Below, one piece after another: positions 36,331 through 47,940 of a DNA stretch of 64,000 nt. The notes beneath the pieces are model-generated. The model did no database searches. It saw only the letters and a list, made by a program, of their open reading frames with translations, and had not been told where the DNA came from. The position numbers were made by a program, and so were the translations under genes. The DNA comes from Bactericera cockerelli (lineage: Eukaryota; Arthropoda; Insecta; Hemiptera; Triozidae): assembly GCA_024516035.1 (NCBI GenBank), contig CM044957.1:47777001-47841000 (forward strand). The letters run 5' to 3'. Each line of letters begins with the position of its first letter. Within the stretch, counting starts at the first letter, position 1.

Positions 36331-36909
36331 TTTTTACAGTTTTACCAAAATAATAATAATAATAATAATGAAAAGACCTATTTTAAGTTTCAAACTTTCG
36401 TTTGTTAAACCTCTGAGATTTATCAATTCTCTTTCTAAAGTTTTTAAATCGAGAAATTTAGATGGGCAGTTAGTTTTTCTATCTATGAAGTTTTGAGTTT
36501 CTGAGAATTTTGTCAACTTATCTTATTAAACTTCATTCACTCTTATTGAATGAGGGAATTGATTTTGTTCAAATTTCTCAGAAACAGAGACTTTGCAAGA
36601 GCGTTTGACACACTAGGATCTGTACCAGGATTAGATCGGGTTACCTCGAGTGACTCACAGTCATTCCCAGGTAGGTATCTAAGTAGGTAGGTACATAATA
36701 AGTATGTATAATAGTTTATATTTATTTAGGTAGAGCAGCAATAACAGAAGAAGTAAATCAAACTCCTCACAGCTCTTCTAATGTGTTGGAGTATGGCGAG
36801 GATGTCGTGAGTTCAAAGAATATTTCATCATACGTTACTTCTCCAGGTCTTTCCTTCAATCAGCGGTGTGGTTGTGATTTCAATGAGAACATCATCTATA
36901 TAGATTTTT

Positions 36910-37220
36910 TATCAATTCTCCTTCTAACTCTGTGTACTCTTGGCTCAATATTACCTGAATTTCTCCAATTTGAATCGGATTTTATTAATTGCTGAAAATT
37001 ACCATAGTTCTTTTTCCCCCCTTGGGTGTAACACTAACATTACCTAACTTCATGAACTCTACTTGAATTTGTGTGTACATTTGGCTAAAAATTATATGAA
37101 TTTAACAAATCTCCTCTAATCTGAGTGTACATTTGTACAATTGGCTCAAAAGCATTTTAATTAATCAATTCTCTTCTTTGAACCTGAGAGTACGCTTGGC
37201 TCAAAATTACCTAACATACT
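36910..37220. repeat. Imperfect short repeats
   Basis: Phrases like gtgtactcttggctcaatat, gtgtacatttggctaaaaat and gagtacgcttggctcaaaat recur about every 90 bp, followed each time by a variant of tacctgaatttctccaatt. Confidence 0.5.
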
Positions 37221-37544
37221 CATTTTTTGTCGTTTTGTTAGGCTACAGGTTGATGTTCAAAGTCACTTCATCAAATTATATCTCTATTGGAATAGTTGCT
37301 TTCTATGTTTTCAGGAGATCGTCTATCACATTTTTTCTTTCGTTTTCGTCCTGATTCTTTTTATCTTTCATTATTCTTGGCCAATTATTATATTTTTATA
37401 TTTCATTGTGATTTTTTGTTGAAGAGTATCCCTCTTACGCGTGTAACGTATTCGTGGTCCCATTCCTTCATTTATGGTTTTGTGGGCTATGTTTTGTTAC
37501 TATCTAATGGTATTGTTTTTTCTTCTTCATGCTATTAAATATAA

Positions 37545-37690
37545 GGCCGACTTATCAAATAGGATTACAACATAGATAAGCCAGACCGTACTCAAGTCAG
37601 ACTATAGTGCACTGTGATTGGTCAAAACTCTGACTTGAGGGTTTGACCTATTTTTGTTTTTATCCTATTTTATATTTTGGTAATAAAATT
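37545..37690. mobile_element. Possible MITE with inverted CAGAC/GTCTG arms
   Basis: aataggattacaacatagat and caagtcagactatag pair loosely with actctgacttgaggg and ttttatcctatttta. A relative lies at 47580-47650. Confidence 0.4.
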
Positions 37691-38297
37691 TTCCATGGCT
37701 TTAGTAAGTTCCTTGATCTCTTGGCTTCACAAGGAATCTAGCCACCACAGTCCACTGGTCTGAATGTCTCACATTCACGATAGCATTACATAGGTACGCC
37801 TGTATGATATATGGCTGTATTCACGGATAAAATTTATTTCACTTGATTTTTTATCAACGAGGAAACAAAAAAAAATATAAAAAAGTGAACTTTTGCCATC
37901 TAATATGATACGAATCTCATACGGGGACATAATCTCTTGTCAATAGTTTATTGATAGCTGCGTGTTATATAGATTCTATAAAATGAATGTAGTGTATGAA
38001 ATATGCGTCCATAGAAACATTTCGTGTTTAGTATTGCTTAGCATGAAACTTCTTACCACGTAGCCTACAAAAGGCTGTACAGATTCTATACGAGTTCTTT
38101 TTCCTTGTCTAAACGCACAAGTTATTGAAGTATTTGAAGTGGTTTGCATAGTTTAAGGATTGGGCGGAAGTGATTGTTTATTTATTTACATTTGTAGCCA
38201 TTTGTAAAGACAGGCCAAGAGATTATCCACTGCGACGCAAAGAGACTTGACAGCCGCGGCGAGCACCCACTTCTGGACTCGTTAGGGAGCTTCTCTA

Positions 38298-38443
38298 GGG
38301 CCCGAATGAATAAAAAAAACTCTAAAGCGAAGACTGTTACTATACTGTTGTTATTACCATGGTAACAGTCAATCACATAAATATAACTGAAAGCAGATAC
38401 CATAGTAACAGTGTCTACGTCACAGCATTTATTAATTCGGGCC
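38298..38443. mobile_element. 146-bp MITE with TA duplication
   Basis: Left GGGCCCGAATGAATAAA, right TTTATTAATTCGGGCC, flanked by TA at 38296-38297 and 38444-38445. Inside, ACTGTTAC and GTAACAGT recur as nested inverted repeats around ttaccatggtaa. Confidence 0.8.
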
Positions 38444-38445
38444 TA

Positions 38446-39825
38446 AGCCTCCCAAGAACTCAGTTCACCAACAATGGACTATCTGGTTTAAGATAATATT
38501 AGCCCCATTCACGGGTTGTAGATTTCCAATACTGATTTGCAGTCAAGCAGTCAAAAATCGAATGACAGATTGCATTTCAGAGGTGATCGGTACTGAGTAT
38601 TACTGATCTCCAATATACATAAAAATCACCAAATCTGCTTCTCAGCCATTAAATTTCTTTCAAATAATGTATTATCTCAATGCATAATTTAAACGCAATT
38701 TGACGGTTGAAAGAAATCTCTGGAGATTTTGAAAGTAAGAGTGCTTTCTCGTATAAAAGTATCTAAATATATGAATTCGCCAATTTGTGCTTCCTATTTA
38801 AATGTTTAAGAATTTCTGTACATCACGATCAAACAAACGTATCTAAACTGTTGAAAACATAGATTCTAAAAGAATAAGGGAAATCCACGCGTAAGTCCAC
38901 ATCGAGTGGGTTGGTTGCCTTGACAGCTTTTGAATTTTTCACATATAAATTTAATTAACATTCCTGATGGTCGACACAACTTATGGTCTCCTCAACAACT
39001 TCTGATCAATATTATGAATCACCTCATTAAAGGAGGATAGCAACAATGACAAGATCTATCTGTGCTGAGATCTTCTTGATTAGTTCACCGGAGTGGTTCA
39101 CGAGAACACCAGGTACGATCAAGTCCATAGTTCCATACCTCTAACACGTTTGAATTGCACAACTTTAGAAATAAAGCTCACAATGATCCATCTGTACCTT
39201 GAATATTGGCATCTTGTTGTCAAATGATAAGTTTTATGAGTCTAATTGTGACTATATTGGTCAAATGGAATGGTCTAATTAAATCTAATGAATTTGAAGA
39301 GCTACATCGTCAATACTGATAACAGCATCCACTTCTATGTTTAGCTATGAAGCAGTCGGGATGGTTTCTCATCCTACAATCTGTACGTTGGGAATATCAA
39401 GTAGGCACTTGGAGTTTCTGTAGTGAAGAATAAGAAGTCATGGTGCGTCCAGATCTTGCACTGATGAGAACTCTTGGAGCCACATGAGAAGAGCAGAAAT
39501 TGAGCGCCCTCCAAACTAAAGAACATAGCTGTCATTTTACGACCCCACCCAGTTTGGGTGAGGTCCTGAATAACTCAAATCTGCACATTAAAACCAAATA
39601 GAATCTGTAGACATTAAAGGAGTCTAAACATTGCATCTGGGCGTCCATATGCTCCTCGTACGTCGGTGATATGGCTATGTGTGCTATTTCACGGACAATT
39701 AGTTATAATTATAGGAGAGGTGTTATCTAGCATTTTTTTTGTTGTTGTTGTGGTTAGCAGGGGAAAAAGTCCTTCTAAAGGTAAGTTGTATGTTTTCTGT
39801 GATAACCTTACAGTGCCTCTTTCAG
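38446..39825. other. Unassigned intron
   Basis: At 39535-39570 cgaccccacccagtttgggt and gaggtcctg resemble a family C body scrap. At 38690-38760 gacggttgaaagaaatctct resembles the 6.6-kb MITE. Nothing else seen. Confidence 0.35.
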
Positions 39826-39955
39826 ATATCGACCTTAGCAGCTGGATCGATAAGGCGGCGGACTCGTGATTCGGAGGTCAGTGGGTCGAGTCTCGAGTAT
39901 GGCGATCATTTAGTAAAGCGAGTATGAGCTATTTTTAACACAAATGTACTAACTT
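39826..39955 (+). mobile_element. SINE family A
   Basis: gaccttagcagctggatcga, taaggcggcggactcgtgat, gggtcgagtctcgag and agtaaagcgagtatgag. Confidence 0.8.
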
Positions 39956-40352
39956 TTAACTCTTCTAGAGAGAGAGAGAAAAAAAAAACGGTATTACAGT
40001 GCCCAAAATTGTAAACTTAGTTGCTCAATCTCTTTAATCTTCATAGACTGACTTGAGTAGGTAAAGCAGACCATCAGAATTTTAATGCTACAAACTAATG
40101 TCCATTAATATTTCACAAGTGTTGCTGGTTGCTGCAGTTTTTCCTTATCACAGGCAAAATCAGAGATGGCGGATTAAGGTTTTTATAGGTACATACTATT
40201 CAAGTTTCATGCTTGTAGAGGGTGGTGCATTAGTGTCGCATGTCTAGGCGTATACAATCGATCCTGGATATAAGAGAAACCTCGATATGAGCGCACGAAT
40301 TGCTCAGTCGAACCCCCGCGCCGACAAATAACACACATGTGTATAAACTAAC

Positions 40353-40501
40353 TGAAGGACGGGGCTACTGCCTATGGCAATCTCTTCCACCCAACCCTTG
40401 ATAAACCCGGTCTAGCTTTCCAGGACGAAAGTTCTTAGATTTGATCATGAATAAGGATTGGGTGAAAGAGATTGCCACAGGTAATGACTCCATCCTTCAG
40501 G
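40353..40501. repeat. Foldback of dispersed repeat, about 48-bp arms
   Basis: ctgaaggacggggctactgc, ctatggcaatctcttccacc and caaccct is matched inverted by aggattgggtgaaagagatt, gccacaggtaatgactccat and ccttcagg, with a loop of about 50 bp. Confidence 0.7.
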
Positions 40502-40904
40502 TAGGACATTAGCTTTATTCTCTTTTCTTGTTTCTTTGTTCAATGTATATATTTTTTCTTTATAATTTCATTGCATTGCACCGTTTGTACTTCGTCTTAC
40601 TCTTAGTAATAATAAATAAAATCAAAGATGACTTGATTAAGCAAAAACGAACCTAATATTATGCATTGTGTCCCACATGCCTCAGTGGGTCTTGTATGCT
40701 GACCCCAGGTTCCCACAGTCGAAACCAATAAATATCTACATATTGATGGGCAGAAACACAAGGTACCCGCAGTATTAATCTGGATCATTCGCGAACATGT
40801 AATAAACATCATTGTGGCTGAGTACAATGGTCATTATGATAACTACCGGCCTCTTCAATGCCTGGTACGTGGCAGTTCTCATGTCCACATGAAGGCATAT
40901 TAAC

Positions 40905-41085
40905 AATAATAAACTCTTAAGTGGAAGGTAACAGGCGAGTTTAATCATCAAAGCATTTTCTACCACTTAACACTGAGAGTTTTATTATTATATTATGCTA
41001 CAAACTCAAATTAGTGAGGAAAAATTGATGCACTGGGTGGAATTTGAACCAACGGATCCCTACGCTACCTAGTTTACCAGTTATT
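40905..41085 (-). mobile_element. SINE family E
   Basis: aacaataataaactcttaag, tggaaggtaacaggcgag, aaagcattttctaccactta, gaatttgaaccaacggatcc and ctacgctacctag. Confidence 0.7.
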
Positions 41086-41129
41086 CTTTACATCTTGGGA
41101 ATTCATTTATTTTTACCCTCCTTAACCTA

Positions 41130-41295
41130 TGAAACAATGAGTAATCCACTACCAGATTACCCTGGCTCTTTCCGCCCCACTCAGGTTGGGTGAGGTTCAT
41201 TTGAGTAGCTGTTTGGTGAGTTTCCAGCGAATTGTATGGGTAAAACCCACGTCGTGATATGACCATGCAGTTTAAAGGGAAGTTAAAAACTCCAA
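41130..41295 (+). mobile_element. Family C SINE body without 5S head
   Basis: ccgccccactcaggttgggt, gaggttcatttgagtagctg, gagtttccagcgaattgtat and aacccacgtcgtgatatgac. The upstream head is not recognisable. Confidence 0.65.
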
Positions 41296-41514
41296 AATAA
41301 ATCCCCAGATGGATCAAAAGCATCTTTCATATCTATCGATCTTGTCCCTGATTAGGACAAAGTGGTTCAACTGCCTGTATTGGGTACATTATCACGTTGG
41401 TAGACATCCTCTACTGATCTTTCCAAGACGAAAGAGGACTAGAGGGTATCCCAACAAGGAAATATCACCCAGATTCTTGCTCACTCCCTCCCTCTGAAAA
41501 TTAATTTATAGTAC

Positions 41515-41655
41515 TTAGTATCGCTAATAAGTCTAATTTTATTATTCTAGCAGTAAGCCATGAAGTAATGCAAAAGCGGTTCCGAGGCACACTTACCTTA
41601 AAAAAAGCAGTAAGCCCACTGCACATTATTATGTTGTGAAAATCCTAAATAGGAC
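41515..41655 (-). mobile_element. SINE family D fragments
   Basis: agtctaattttattattcta, gcagtaagcc and a second partial copy cagtaagcccactgcacatt, attatgttgtgaaaatccta. Confidence 0.5.
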
Positions 41656-42109
41656 GCATAAAAAACAATAACTTTTCATAAGACGCATAAAAGACGCATT
41701 TTTTCAATAGAATGTTTCCTCCCTCCAAGTAACCAAATGAAAGATTTAATTTGCTTCCACTGAACATATATCTTCGTACCTTGTTTGTCTCCTTGTTAAG
41801 TCGATCTAATATTTTCAGTTCGTTAGGGGCTACGCGAACCCGCCTGAATCCCGCGGGCTATTTTATCCGATGGCCGAAGCAGTGTACTAACACAAATCGC
41901 TGTTATCTCCAATTAGAGACCCGACCGAGCCATGGTTGCAGACATTCTTCCTTTTCCCATTTTAAGATCATTATTAATACTCTTTTTAATTAATAAAATA
42001 AAAACTCTACATTTGTGCTTGATTTTTGCTCTCATCAATGTTTTTTGTGTCGCTTCCTTTACGTTCCTTCAAGTCATGTGATGTTTTTTTTTTCTTCAAT
42101 TCGCTTCCA

Positions 42110-43150
42110 ATTAAATATCAGTTTACTTCCGAGTACGAGTATAATACTCTATGAGTAGGTACAGCTATGGATGTCAGAAGGAAGTGTTGTGTTCATTAAA
42201 AAAAAAAGTGATCGAAAAAAAATTTGCTCCGATTTCGTTTTTTTTTTTTTTTTTTTTTTCTCGTTTTTTTCGTTTTTTTTTTAATATTCTGACATATTGA
42301 AACTCCTTGAGCAACTTTTGTGTCAGTATGTCGGTCTATTTTTTTTTTTTTTTTTTTCTTTCTTAAGATTAACGACTTTTTACATCTAGGTCGTTTGAGA
42401 CGGGGTATTAACCTCCATTCGCTGGAAGCTCACAAACCAGTTAACCTCAATCCACCTGAGTGGGGCCGGGAGTGGCCAACATCAAGAGGGTTCAAAACTG
42501 GTGAACGAATTTTAACGCAATTTTGTACACTTAACTGTCTCTTTTTTCGTAAAGGACGTTCTTCCAGCGCGTGACTCCTAACTTTGAATGATATTTTGTA
42601 TGGTTTACTAAATAGCCTTTTAGTGGAAACGAGGGAAAAAGTGAATAAAATAGGCCCTACATTTTGTTATTGGCATTAAAATAGCAGAAGAAACACTTTT
42701 TTAGTGTGTTAAACAAAGTTGGTTCCGTTTCTTTCTTGAAATATAAGTAGTGATTTTGTACAAATTTTCCTAACATATCGATTTTCCTAACATATCTCAA
42801 CCAAACGTAACAACGAGGAAGTAATGTATCCAATCAGCAGTGCAGTTAATTTCTATTACCTGTCAGGTATTGATCAGGCGCGGTTACTAATTTTAGCTTT
42901 GGAAGCTGCAATCCGGTGAAACTGATGGTGAAACAGCAAAAATAAGGTCTACGACTTGCAGATACAGATCATATTAGATATCTAGAAAATTGGAAAAACG
43001 GTATTCTACCATATAAAAGAAATTTGAAGTAAATCTTTAAGCAGTTTTGGAGATACATGTGATTTAGTATAAAATCTCAAAATTGCCAAGTGTATACAAT
43101 GTGAACCAATCACGAGGAAGAATTGTGTCCATAATTGGTTGTGTATTTTT
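42110..43150 (+). mobile_element. Repeat H copy carrying a family C body insert
   Basis: Starts tttgctccgatttcg and actccttgagcaacttttgt. It is interrupted after tcagtatgtcggtcta by a T run and a family C body (42362-42500: gacggggtattaacctccat, cctgagtggggccggg). It ends acaatgtgaaccaatcacga, ggaagaattgtgtccataat at about 43140. Confidence 0.6.
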
Positions 43151-43164
43151 CTAATAGTTGAGTA

Positions 43165-43260
43165 CCTATTTCACAGGTTTTTTTATTTCGTGGCCATGAA
43201 ACAACAGCTTGTGGTTGGTGTTGTAGCTTGCTCATGTTGTAGTATGTCTCTCCTCTGATG
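43165..43260 (-). mobile_element. SINE family F tail, reversed
   Basis: tatttcacaggtttttttat, ttcgtggccatgaaacaaca and gcttgtggttggtgttgtag match the window-start copy. Confidence 0.6.
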
Positions 43261-43299
43261 GGCGGTCATTTAGTGATGCACTTTTTCTTGTGTAAAAAA

Positions 43300-43600
43300 A
43301 AGCGAAATTAATAGACAGAATCGAAAGGGTTGGGTGGAAGAGATTGCCATAGGCTATAATAATCCCGCCCTTTAGTTAGGACATTATGTTTATATATATT
43401 TTTTCTAATTTTCTCCCTTTTTATTGTATATATTGTTTTCATTTTTTAACTGTTATAATATTTATTTTTACTGTACATATGTCTTATTATATCTAATAAA
43501 GTGTTTAATAATAATAATTTAATAATAATACGCAAAATCTAGACTTAGCTCCACAAAGGTATTACAAAAACGTCTATTAATTCCGCCCTTAAACCCTGGA
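43300..43600. mobile_element. MITE-like block with AATTAATAGAC ends
   Basis: Begins aagcgaaattaatagacaga and ends aaacgtctattaattccgcc, inverted termini of the family seen at 12.57, 23.1 and 62.2 kb. Contains a repeat G-like stretch (gagattgccataggctataa) and an AATAAT-rich tail. Confidence 0.5.
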
Positions 43601-44027
43601 GCCCCGTGTGAGTGCGCCTGTTAACTACAATGAAGTAAAACACATTGAACAAACAATTAGTGCATGTTCCTAAGACATAGGCAATTAAGAATAGCCGTAC
43701 TTTAAAAAAAGATATAAAGAATGACCACCTTCTTGCATAACACTTTGAGATGTGTGATACTGATACCCACCTACACAATAAAGTAAGAGGACTTTGAGAA
43801 CCCAAACTGACTTTGTGACTACATAATAAACTCTTGTAATCGAGCATTGAAGAAATGGTCTACATATAGCAGGGACGACCAAATGAATGCTACATTTGGT
43901 ACAATGTTATCAATTGTTGCATACACCCTGGAATCGTCTTTCAAATTCTTCTTTGAGTTCCTCAATCTGTTTTTTAAATGGATCCAAATGAACTTCCAAA
44001 TTAAAACGGAATATTAAACTAAAATTA

Positions 44028-44198
44028 GCCAGCGTCGATGGCGCGTTAAATGCACCGGTTCCAGTAGGATCACCGAAGTTAAGAAACGTCCAGCGAGGTA
44101 AAAAAAATCATGATGTGGCTTTCCTGCCAAACCCAGGATGGGTGAGGTAGCAGGATTGTGAGTTTCCTGCGAATGAGTATTGAAAACGACGTTAAACC
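44028..44198 (+). mobile_element. 5S rRNA-derived SINE (family C), plus orientation
   Basis: Head gccagcgtcgatggcgcgtt, aaatgcaccggtt, aggatcaccgaagttaagaa and acgtccagcgaggt reads along the 5' two thirds of 5S rRNA. Body ggatgggtgaggtagcagga and ttgtgagtttcctgcgaatg follows, ending cgacgttaaaccca. Box C is lost. Confidence 0.85.
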
Positions 44199-44384
44199 CA
44201 ATTTGAAAAATAAACTAAAATTGTGCCTACTAGTTTATCCTTTCCCTAAAATAAGACATAGGACGAAGAGAAGTAATTTGCTGCTTCAGTTTAGAAAATA
44301 TGATTCGGTTTTAGTTTTTCAAAAATCAGGGCATTCAAAATATCTCGACTATATAATTATATTTTTTTACTTTTTTAAGTTTGT

Positions 44385-44490
44385 GCTAAGCACTTTCGTG
44401 ATATCACAACTACTCAAACTCGCTTTGCTAAATCTACGCTGAAACCGGGACTTGAACCTCCGACCTCCAGGTTACAGGTCCGCCGCCTTA
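44385..44490 (-). mobile_element. SINE family A, reversed
   Basis: cactttcgtgatatcacaac, actcaaactcgctttgctaa, gggacttgaacctccgacct and caggtccgccgccttat. Confidence 0.8.
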
Positions 44491-45240
44491 TTTTTCTTTC
44501 TATTTGTCTATAAAGTATAGATACTATAGATATCTAGAAAGTATTGATTTTGTTTTCTTCGTTATCCATTATTGTCCAAATATTGTCCATTATTTTCGAA
44601 ATGGAAGCGGAAGGAGCCCAGAACAATGGTTCTGGGCGTCCAAAGGGTTCACCCATATCAATCCTTCCACCACCATGACATCACACATGGACTCGGAAAG
44701 TAAAGTAATTGTCCAAATCTCTTCGCGGTTCCCCACCAATGGACCCGCGGTTCCCAGATTGGCCATCCCTGGTCCATAGGACATTTCCACCACTAACAAT
44801 GGCAAAGTCATAAACAACTGCTACACTTGTTATTGTGAGCAAACATCGCTCAGTGACACCCGAGGAGACTAACTGCTGATTAGGAGACTAACCACTGATT
44901 AGTGATTAGCAAACAGTTCGACATGATAAACTCCACAGGCTGGTGTTAGTGTGAGAGGGCGGTATTTTGAAAGATATGGAAAAACTTCCAGTATATTTTA
45001 TCACACTGGCCACTAGAATTAACATACACAGGAGTAGAATATTAACATATGCAACCAGTTACATGGCTTCTAGCAAGATATTAAACACAATTACATAAGT
45101 ATTTCGAATACTATAGGTATAGCACTGTATGAACGGTTAGCGGTTAGCACTATTAATATGTACACTCATGTCATAGACATTACCCATTCATACGGATTTA
45201 ATCACTGGTGCAGATCTTCATTATTGTAGCTGGGAGCATT
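44491..45240. other. Unassigned intron with a 9-bp hairpin
   Basis: GCCCAGAAC-AATG-GTTCTGGGC at 44616-44637 is a perfect hairpin. A 91-residue frame around it has no motif. Confidence 0.35.
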
Positions 45241-45261
45241 GAAAAGTATGTTACCGTATTT

Positions 45262-45500
45262 CATAGCCAGCCGCCGTGGCGCAATGGTAGTGACTACTGC
45301 CCATGGTCCAGAGATCCCGAGTTTGATTCCCGGTTGGGGCAGACTTTTCGAAGAAAATTCTGTTCCCTATAAACACGTGAGGCTGCCATTTGCGGCCCTA
45401 CCCAAGCTGGATGAGGTTAATGTGGGTAGCTGGTATACGATTCCCAGCGAATGGAGTGTAAAACCTCCCATTTGGGTTTATGACCACTTATTAATACGTC
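45262..45500 (+). mobile_element. SINE with tRNA-like head and family C body
   Basis: Head ccgccgtggcgcaatggtag (box A-like) and gagtttgattcccgg (box B-like) at 45268-45345. The body then matches family C in the same orientation: ggccctacccaagctggatg, aggttaatgtgggtagctgg, ttcccagcgaatggagtgta and aaacctccc. Confidence 0.75.
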
Positions 45501-46307
45501 TTTTGTGGGTGGGAATCCCACATCCCAGAAAATAATGAGGTGGACCTGGGTGTTTCTTGAAGAATTTTTCCTGTCTTCCACAAAACTAATATGTCTTAGG
45601 CTACCTGCTGGAATACATGATGAAATTTAGCAATTAATCCTATTCGGGCACTATAAACAAGGCGATACTATTATGCTTTAAATTTATGTATTTTATTTTA
45701 ATTATTTATTTACAAAAATAAACGGACATTATATCCTTTTCTACTTTATAAATTTATTGGTCCCTACCAAAACCTAGGACAATACTATATTATAATTACT
45801 GTAGCTTTATCTAAAAACCAAAGTTATGAACATGAGCTAGCAGTGCCGGTTTCCTTTTCTACGTAGACGGGTAAGGCTGATGCTTGAAAAGGCGTCTTCT
45901 CTACGTCTGGATTAATTTATTCATTTAATAGCTGATAGCAAGAATATCTTCTATTAAATTGTGGATAAGTGCCAATTTTATGATACCCGACTCTGTCACG
46001 GTGACATGTTACCTTTGTTTCGCTGTATCTTGGAATTTAGACTTGGTGTTTTCAGGCGACCAAACCGACTGTTGAGATAAAACTGTAATAGATAATAATA
46101 TATAGCAGAAGTAAATATAACATATACAAATACATATAACATACCTGAAGGAGCGCAGTAGCGTTTCTCCAAGCCAGTTTGAAAAGTAGAATCAGCCTAC
46201 CACGAGAAAAATTCTATGTCAAATCTTAAATAATAATAATATCGCCTCATGTACACTGTCCGACTTAGTCTATTGGACTAATGAGTCCCATTACTCCACG
46301 TAATAAA

Positions 46308-46452
46308 ATTGTCATATTTGTATTGATCACAGTATAGTGATATCACAACTACTTAAACTCGCTTTACTAAGTTTATGCTTAACTTGGGAATTGAACCACC
46401 GACCTCCAGATCACATGTCCGCCGCCATATTGATCAAGCTACTGAGGTCGGT
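46308..46452 (-). mobile_element. SINE family A, reversed
   Basis: attgtcatatttgtattgat, gtgatatcacaactacttaa, ttgaaccaccgacctccaga and atcaagctactgaggtcggt. Confidence 0.85.
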
Positions 46453-46479
46453 CCCTATATTATTATCTATAGGTGGTTG

Positions 46480-46720
46480 AAATCCCAAATGGGTACTAAA
46501 AGAGCGACTATACATATCAGTCCGGAAATGCTTCTTGCATCCTCGGTTCCCTTCCGGAAGGACGGTCCCTGGGACAAGTTTTTTTATATTAAAAAAAACA
46601 CACACACACAAAAAAAACTTTTAGTCCGGTTCATGTGGCAGCACCCCCAAAAGACTATCCCACCGGCCGCTCCTGCACGAGTCACTCAATGTCAATGGTC
46701 GAACTTTGAATCACTCACAA
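46480..46720. mobile_element. hAT-like repeat fragment
   Basis: ttttagtccggttcatgtgg, cagcaccccc and caccggccgctcctgcacga resemble blocks at 8.2 and 9.65 kb. A short (CA)n run lies at about 46591-46610. Confidence 0.5.
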
Positions 46721-47089
46721 AACTGATCCACTGCTAGCAAAATGAACCATTATCTGTCTTCCACTTTCTAATGATTTGCTTTTATCTCTCAGGGCACCCA
46801 CACTTCTCAGATCAATCAGATACCCATCCCATTCTATGAATATTTATACGTGGATTACCAGTATAAAAAACTTGATATCCGTCACAATGATTGGCGTAAT
46901 GAATCTTCTTTCTTGTTCAAATCAATCTACATTTTATTTCAATTCAATTGAGCTGTTCCTTGATTTCTGCCTACATTCTTAATCATCTTTGAAGAACATT
47001 ATTGAAGACCTCGAGAGAAACATGGCTTTGACATTAGAATCAAAGTCAGTCCTTTTATTTATTTTTTTATAAATAGATACATTCACAGT

Positions 47090-47480
47090 TGAAACTGGAT
47101 ATAAGAGAAACCCCGCTATAAGAGAAACTTGAGTATCGGAGAAAATAACACTGTCCATTATGGACACAATACTTCCTCGTGATTGTTTCACATTGTTATA
47201 CACGTGCCAAAATTTATTTTTATATTTATAAATACGCTATGTAAAACACTAATACGCATATTTACACACACATTTTCATTTTCATCAAAATTGGGTGTAC
47301 CGTTCACGAGATATAAGCGTTTAAGTAAAAAGTTAGTAGCGCGTTTGCGCGTTACAAGGAATATTTTTAACAGACTGACAGACAGACACAAAACCAAAGT
47401 TGCTCAGTAGGTTATGAAACATCCAGAAAATGAGCAAAAAATATTTTTTTTTAAAAAAACGAACACAATACTTCCGACTT
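47090..47480 (-). mobile_element. Pogo-like scrap and repeat H, reversed
   Basis: aactggatataagagaaacc and cgctataagagaaact are pogo/Tigger-like terminal text. From about 47150, ggacacaatacttcctcgtg, gattgtttcacattg and accgttcacgagatataagc are repeat H reversed, ending in aacgaacacaatacttccga at 47480. Confidence 0.6.
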
Positions 47481-47862
47481 TTACCACAAAACCGCTCACT
47501 CCAGCTACGAAATAAACTATTGCGAACTTAACACTGCTTTCTATTACAATTTGAAAAATCATACAGTCTCTAAGGGACGAATTTTAAAATTGGATTACAA
47601 CAAAGATAACACAGACAGTCCCTAAAGTCTGACCTTCATCCAATCATAAGTACCTATATAACTAGGTGCCCCAGACCCTAGGGTTGATCGCACATAGAAA
47701 TATGTGGTTCAGGACAAGCCAACTTTGAAATAAAGTTGGCTGGACACCATCACTCACCTCTCCAGCTGTAGCCAAGCTGGCTACAACAACAGACCCTAGG
47801 GTATAGCCCCGTTATCACGCTGAATAATATAACCATATTAAATGTAAGCAGCATCTAGTTGT

Positions 47863-47940
47863 AGAGACTAGGGTCCAGGGTCCTCGTTGTGTCGCCTCAT
47901 CTACTTGTTTCGGTATTTTTTTACATCTCTTTAGTTGTAG
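47863..47940. repeat. Left flank copy of array-bounding direct repeat
   Basis: gactagggtccagggtcctc, gttgtgtcgcctcatctact and tgtttcggtattttttt correspond to 49161-49240 on the other side of the minisatellite. Confidence 0.75.

Noticed and set aside
44028..44105. Functional 5S rRNA gene
   Set aside because: Only part of 5S is present, with substitutions and loss of box C, and it is fused to a SINE body.
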